Assembly: GCF_034670125.1 (NCBI RefSeq)
Contig: NZ_JAXMOC010000002.1
Span: 186,001-250,000 of the forward strand
DNA length: 64,000 nucleotides
Reading direction: 5' to 3'
Origin: Maricaulis sp034670125
Lineage (GTDB): Bacteria > Pseudomonadota > Alphaproteobacteria > Caulobacterales > Maricaulaceae
Position numbers and translations under genes: made by a program. Below the pieces are notes generated by a model. The model saw only the letters and a list, made by a program, of their open reading frames with translations, had not been told where the DNA came from and ran no database searches. Shown one piece after another: positions 60,491 through 64,000 of the stretch; the stretch's first letter is position 1, and every line of letters begins with the position of its first letter.

Positions 60491-61195
60491 ATGAAAAAGG
60501 TATTTGCCGACGCCCAGGCCGCGCTTGACGGACTGGTCTTCGACGGGATGACGATCATGGCCGGCGGGTTCGGCCTGTGTGGCATTCCGGAAAATTCGAT
60601 CGCCGCCCTGCACAAGTCTGGGGTCAGGGATCTGACGGTGATCTCGAACAATTGCGGTGTCGACGGCTTCGGCCTTGGCGTTCTGCTCGATGCCAAGCAG
60701 ATCAGGAAAATGGTGTCCTCCTATGTCGGCGAGAACAAGGAGTTCGAGCGCCAATACCTGTCCGGCGAGCTTGAGCTGGAATTCAACCCGCAAGGCACGC
60801 TGGCCGAGCGCATCCGCGCCGGTGGCGCCGGTATTCCCGGCTTCTTCACCAAGACCGGCGTTGGCACATTGATCGCCGAGGGCAAGGAACATCGTGATTT
60901 CGACGGTGAGACCTTCATCATGGAAACGGGCCTGAAGGCCGATGTCTCTATCGTGAAAGCCTGGAAGGCTGACCCGCAGGGCAATCTGGTATTCCGCAAG
61001 ACCGCTCGCAATTTCAATCCGATGATGGCGACGGCCGGCAAGGTCACCGTGGCCGAAGTCGAGGAAATCGTCGAACTGGGATCGCTCGACCCCGACGAAA
61101 TCCACACGCCGGGCATTTTCGTCCAGCGGCTGTTTGTGGGCAGCTTCGAAAAGCGAATCGAACAACGCACCATTCGTGAAAGGGAGGTCGCATAA
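60491..61195 (+). CDS. scoA: 3-oxoacid CoA-transferase subunit A
   Basis: 234 residues. Transfers CoA from succinyl-CoA to acetoacetate or 3-oxoadipate, ketone-body or aromatic catabolism. TIMAGGFGLCGIPENSI, VISNNCGVDGFGLGVLL and GAGIPGFFTKTGVGTL are typical; AFDGxxF-like EHRDFDGETFIMETGL follows. Its stop shares one base with subunit B (TAATG). Confidence 0.93.
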   Translation: MKKVFADAQAALDGLVFDGMTIMAGGFGLCGIPENSIAALHKSGVRDLTVISNNCGVDGFGLGVLLDAKQIRKMVSSYVGENKEFERQYLSGELELEFNPQGTLAERIRAGGAGIPGFFTKTGVGTLIAEGKEHRDFDGETFIMETGLKADVSIVKAWKADPQGNLVFRKTARNFNPMMATAGKVTVAEVEEIVELGSLDPDEIHTPGIFVQRLFVGSFEKRIEQRTIREREVA

Positions 61196-61854
61196 TGGCC
61201 TGGACACGTGATGAAATGGCGGCCCGCGCCGCCCGCGAACTGGAAGACGGTTTCTACGTCAATCTCGGTATCGGTATCCCGACCCTGGTGGCCAACCACA
61301 TTGCCGAGGATATCGACGTCACCCTGCAGTCGGAAAACGGCATGCTGGGCATGGGGCCATTTCCCTATGATGACGATGTCGACCCGGACCTGATCAATGC
61401 CGGCAAACAGACCATCACCGAGCTGCGCCGGACCTCCTATTTCTCCTCAGCCGACAGTTTCGGCATGATCCGCGGCGGCCATATCGACCTGTCGATCCTG
61501 GGCGCAATGGAAATCTCCGAGAACGGCGATATCGCCAACTGGATGATCCCCGGCAAGCTGGTCAAGGGCATGGGCGGCGCGATGGACCTGGTCGCCGGCG
61601 TCAAGCGCGTGGTGGTGATCATGGATCATGCCAACAAGAAGGGTGAGCCGAAACTGCTCAAGGAGTGCACGCTGCCGCTGACGGGCAAGGCTTGTGTCCA
61701 CCGCATCATCACCACGCTGGGCGTGTTCGATGTGGCCGAGGACGGGCTGGAGCTGATCGAACTGGCCCCGGGCGTGACGCTCGATCTGGTCGCCGAGCAG
61801 ACCGAAGCGAAATACTCGGTTGCGGCCAAGCTGGTTGAGCACGAACCGGCCTGA
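61195..61854 (+). CDS. scoB: 3-oxoacid CoA-transferase subunit B
   Basis: 219 residues. The catalytic Glu lies in LQSENGMLGMGP; NLGIGIPTLVANHI and GGHIDLSILGAMEISENGDIANW are family signatures. With subunit A forms the heterotetrameric enzyme. Translationally coupled to scoA. Confidence 0.95.
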   Translation: MAWTRDEMAARAARELEDGFYVNLGIGIPTLVANHIAEDIDVTLQSENGMLGMGPFPYDDDVDPDLINAGKQTITELRRTSYFSSADSFGMIRGGHIDLSILGAMEISENGDIANWMIPGKLVKGMGGAMDLVAGVKRVVVIMDHANKKGEPKLLKECTLPLTGKACVHRIITTLGVFDVAEDGLELIELAPGVTLDLVAEQTEAKYSVAAKLVEHEPA

Positions 61855-61894
61855 CAAGGCCGTCGGACCCTGTACAATGACCGGAAATGGCAAG

Positions 61895-61924
61895 GGCGGT
61901 TCACCAAAGCGTGAGCCGCCTTAG
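61895..61924 (+). terminator. possible terminator after scoB
   Basis: GGCGGTTCAC (61895-61904) pairs with GTGAGCCGCC (61911-61920) with one G-T wobble and a 6-base loop; only TT follows before AGCATTGTTT, so termination strength is uncertain. Confidence 0.45.
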
Positions 61925-61996
61925 CATTGTTTAATCCGGGTTTCACCTTCGCACACAGGCGTGTCCGGGTAAGACAGGCAGGCGAGGGAGATTCAC

Positions 61997-64000
61997 ATGC
62001 CACTGACACGCCTGTCTTTGAACAATCCGGCTGCTGTTTTTGTCGGCATTGCACTGATCGTGCTGATGGGCGTGGTCGCCTTTACACGTCTCCCCGTCCA
62101 GCTTTTCCCGGATACCGCGCGGCCGCAGGTCAATATCGCCACCTTCTGGCGGTCTGCGTCTCCGCTGGAGATGGAAAGCGAAATCATCGAGCCGCAGGAG
62201 CAATTGCTTTCGGGGCTGCCCGGTCTCGAGGAAATGCGTGTGTTTGTGGGTGAGGGCTCGGCCTTCATCAATCTGACCTTCGCGCTCGAAACGGACATGA
62301 CCCAGACGGCGATCGACATATCGAACCGCCTGTCACAATTGCCGCCGCTACCGCGCGATGCGGTCGGACCGAATATCGGTGGCTTCGGCGGTGACGCGCA
62401 GCAGAGTCTGATCTGGTTCTTCATGCAGGCCCTGCCGGGCAATCCGAACGAGATCCACGACTATTCCGCGTTCGTCGATGACACGGTCATTCCCCGCATT
62501 GAAGCGATTCCCGGCGTCGCCAGCGTCCAGATCGGCTGGGGGCAGCGACCGGAAGAATTGCAGGTCACGATCGATCCCTATCGTGCCGCGGCCCTGGGCG
62601 TGACCCTGCCGCAGATATCCGGGGCGATCGTCAACAATTCCGACGTGTCCGGCGGCAATGCCGAGATCGGCCGGCGCTCCTACCAGATGCGTTTCGAGGG
62701 TGAGTTCGAGCCCGAGGAACTGGACGAGTTGGTGATTGTCTGGCGCGACGGTACACCGGTCCGGCTTGGTGATGTCGCGACCGTTTCCGTCAATTATGGT
62801 GAGCGCAACAACTTCACCTATCAGAACGGCAACCCGGCTATGGGCATCGAGGTCCGGCGGCAGCCCGGTGCCAATGTCCTGTCTGCACTGGACGCGGTGA
62901 AAGCCGAGGTCGCGGAAATCAACGCCACGCTGCTGGAGGAACGCCAGCTGGTCATGGCACCGTCCTTTGACGCCTCGATCTTCATCATGCGGGCGATCGA
63001 CCTGTTGCGTACCAACCTGGTCCTCGGCGTGGCCCTGGCGATTTTCGGGCTGTGGCTCTTCCTGCGCCGGGCGCGGGCGACATTGATCATTTCGCTCGCC
63101 ATCCCGGTCTCGCTGCTATCAACCTTGATCGTGCTCTTCCTGTTGGGCCGGTCGCTGAACGTGATCTCACTGGCGGGACTGGCCTTTGCCACCGGCATGG
63201 TGATGGATGCGGCGATTATCGTGCTGGAAAACATCATCCGGCGGCGCGAGGCCGGTGAGGACGCCGATACCGCCTCCGACAAGGGCGCCCAGCAGGTCTG
63301 GGGCGCGCTTCTGGCTTCGACGACAACCACGGTTGCCATCTTCCTGCCAATCATCTTCACGCGGAATGCCGAGGGCCAGATTTTCGCCGACCTGGCCGTG
63401 ACCATAGCGGTCGGGGTGGCCATTTCGATGATCGTGGCAGTGACCATTTTGCCCGTCGCAGCGAAATACTGGATTCGCGACCGGGCCACCGTCACACAGC
63501 AACCCATCCTCAACCGTATCGCCGGTTGGGTCATGGCAGTCAGCGACAGCCCGCGTCGCCGGATCGGTGTCGCGGCCCTGCTGATTGCCCTGCCACTGGC
63601 CTTCACCTGGTTCTCGCGCCCGGCGATGGATTACCTGCCGCCCGTCAAGCGGGATGCCGTGGACGCCTTCTTCATGTTCCCGCCCGGCTCCAATCTCGAC
63701 TGGGTCGAGGAAGAAGTCGCGGCGACCATCATCGAGCGTCTCGAACCCTATATGAGTGGTGAGCGCGAGCCGGCCCTGCGCAATTACTATTTCGGCACCT
63801 TCCCGGGCGGTGGCGGCGCAACGGCAGGCATCCGGGTACAGGACCAGTCCCGCGTGGGCGAGCTGGAGCGGATCGTCCGCGAGGAAATCATCACCGGCAT
63901 TCCCGATGTGATCGGCTTTGCCCAGCAGGGCAATCTGTTCGGCGGCTTTGCCCAGGGCGGCAACATCCAGGTCAATATCCAGTCGTCGGACGAAGTCGCG
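61997..64000 (+). CDS. RND efflux permease, N-terminal part (cut by right edge)
   Basis: 668 residues are visible; the gene continues past the window. ATG 61997 has GAGGGAG 6 bases upstream. HAE/AcrB-like resistance-nodulation-division transporter: N-terminal helix NPAAVFVGIALIVLMGVVAF, RLPVQLFPDTARPQVNI, the porter domain, then membrane block with FLRRARATLIISLAIPVSL, GMVMDAAIIVLENI and TTTTVAIFLPIIF. The TM4 motif keeps the first AcrB proton-relay Asp (407) but the second (408) is Ala. No membrane-fusion protein gene precedes it; it may follow downstream. Drug or metal substrate unknown. Confidence 0.92.
   Translation, partial: MPLTRLSLNNPAAVFVGIALIVLMGVVAFTRLPVQLFPDTARPQVNIATFWRSASPLEMESEIIEPQEQLLSGLPGLEEMRVFVGEGSAFINLTFALETDMTQTAIDISNRLSQLPPLPRDAVGPNIGGFGGDAQQSLIWFFMQALPGNPNEIHDYSAFVDDTVIPRIEAIPGVASVQIGWGQRPEELQVTIDPYRAAALGVTLPQISGAIVNNSDVSGGNAEIGRRSYQMRFEGEFEPEELDELVIVWRDGTPVRLGDVATVSVNYGERNNFTYQNGNPAMGIEVRRQPGANVLSALDAVKAEVAEINATLLEERQLVMAPSFDASIFIMRAIDLLRTNLVLGVALAIFGLWLFLRRARATLIISLAIPVSLLSTLIVLFLLGRSLNVISLAGLAFATGMVMDAAIIVLENIIRRREAGEDADTASDKGAQQVWGALLASTTTTVAIFLPIIFTRNAEGQIFADLAVTIAVGVAISMIVAVTILPVAAKYWIRDRATVTQQPILNRIAGWVMAVSDSPRRRIGVAALLIALPLAFTWFSRPAMDYLPPVKRDAVDAFFMFPPGSNLDWVEEEVAATIIERLEPYMSGEREPALRNYYFGTFPGGGGATAGIRVQDQSRVGELERIVREEIITGIPDVIGFAQQGNLFGGFAQGGNIQVNIQSSDEVA

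Noticed and set aside
1..64000. Prophage, integrative element or insertion sequence
   Set aside because: No transposase, integrase, phage structural or conjugation gene was seen, and gene content is core metabolism throughout; the tRNA genes are not followed by integrase genes.

Overview
This 64 kb window is a piece of chromosome from a high-GC alphaproteobacterium. The best fit is a Maricaulis- or Caulobacter-like member of the Caulobacterales/Maricaulales. Evidence for this is a C4-pathway 5-aminolevulinate synthase, a MucR/Ros-type regulator, an alphaproteobacterial (type 2) CtaA, a CBP3-like bc1 chaperone, an NDUFS4-like complex I subunit, a class I PHA synthase, a double cold-shock-domain protein, and a two-receiver plus degenerate-GGDEF protein that resembles Caulobacter PopA. 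Genes are dense, with many ATGA/TGATG overlaps. I see no insertion sequence, prophage or CRISPR array, and it reads as core chromosome rather than a genomic island.

Layout. 0-2.2 kb: valine catabolism (3-hydroxyisobutyryl-CoA hydrolase, cut by the left edge, then 3-hydroxyisobutyrate dehydrogenase) and a MarR regulator. 2.3-10.5 kb: hemA, a small DUF6898 gene, mucR (minus), then glyA-nrdR-ribD(reductase only)-ribE-ribBA/BX-ribH-nusB-thiL. 10.5-13.4 kb: a secreted hypothetical and a K+-independent H+-pyrophosphatase. 13.4-14.7 kb: a small hypothetical and an intergenic block rich in inverted repeats. 14.7-19 kb: bamE, bc1 chaperone, plsX-fabH-ihfA-merR and tRNA-Pro(GGG). 19.2-25.6 kb: ferredoxin reductase, ctaA, a CPBP protease divergent from a MarR regulator, and a PhoX-like/propeller-lipoprotein pair. 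25.8-32.3 kb: rplM-rpsI, a LysR gene divergent from a methyltransferase and an MsbA-like ABC exporter, and phaC. 32.4-38.5 kb: glpX, recJ, tRNA-Glu, a QueD-like enzyme, the double cold-shock protein, DUF192, tRNA-Pro(TGG), NDUFS4-like subunit and tRNA-Arg(TCT).

38.5-49 kb: three tandem 95-bp repeats directly after tRNA-Arg, then a tightly overlapped minus-strand sulfur-amino-acid operon (cysK-like, sseA-like, metC-like), a DUF6134 protein, photolyase, kdsA, a DUF3089 protein lacking its nucleophile, DUF502 and recG. 49-56.7 kb: sdhE, mfd, the PopA-like protein, a CaiB-type CoA transferase and a pentapeptide-repeat protein. 57-64 kb: two small hypotheticals, RidA, a WYL regulator, a BrkB-family membrane protein, a two-subunit 3-oxoacid CoA-transferase, and an RND efflux permease cut by the right edge.

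No complete new multi-gene system is evident. The most interesting signals are the I-site-retaining degenerate GGDEF protein beside mfd, the 95-bp triple repeat with three hairpins per unit, a riboflavin cluster that has lost two of its catalytic activities (deaminase and GTP cyclohydrolase II), a MucR protein whose zinc-finger histidines are replaced, a DUF3089 hydrolase without its serine, and several candidate operators in divergent intergenic regions.
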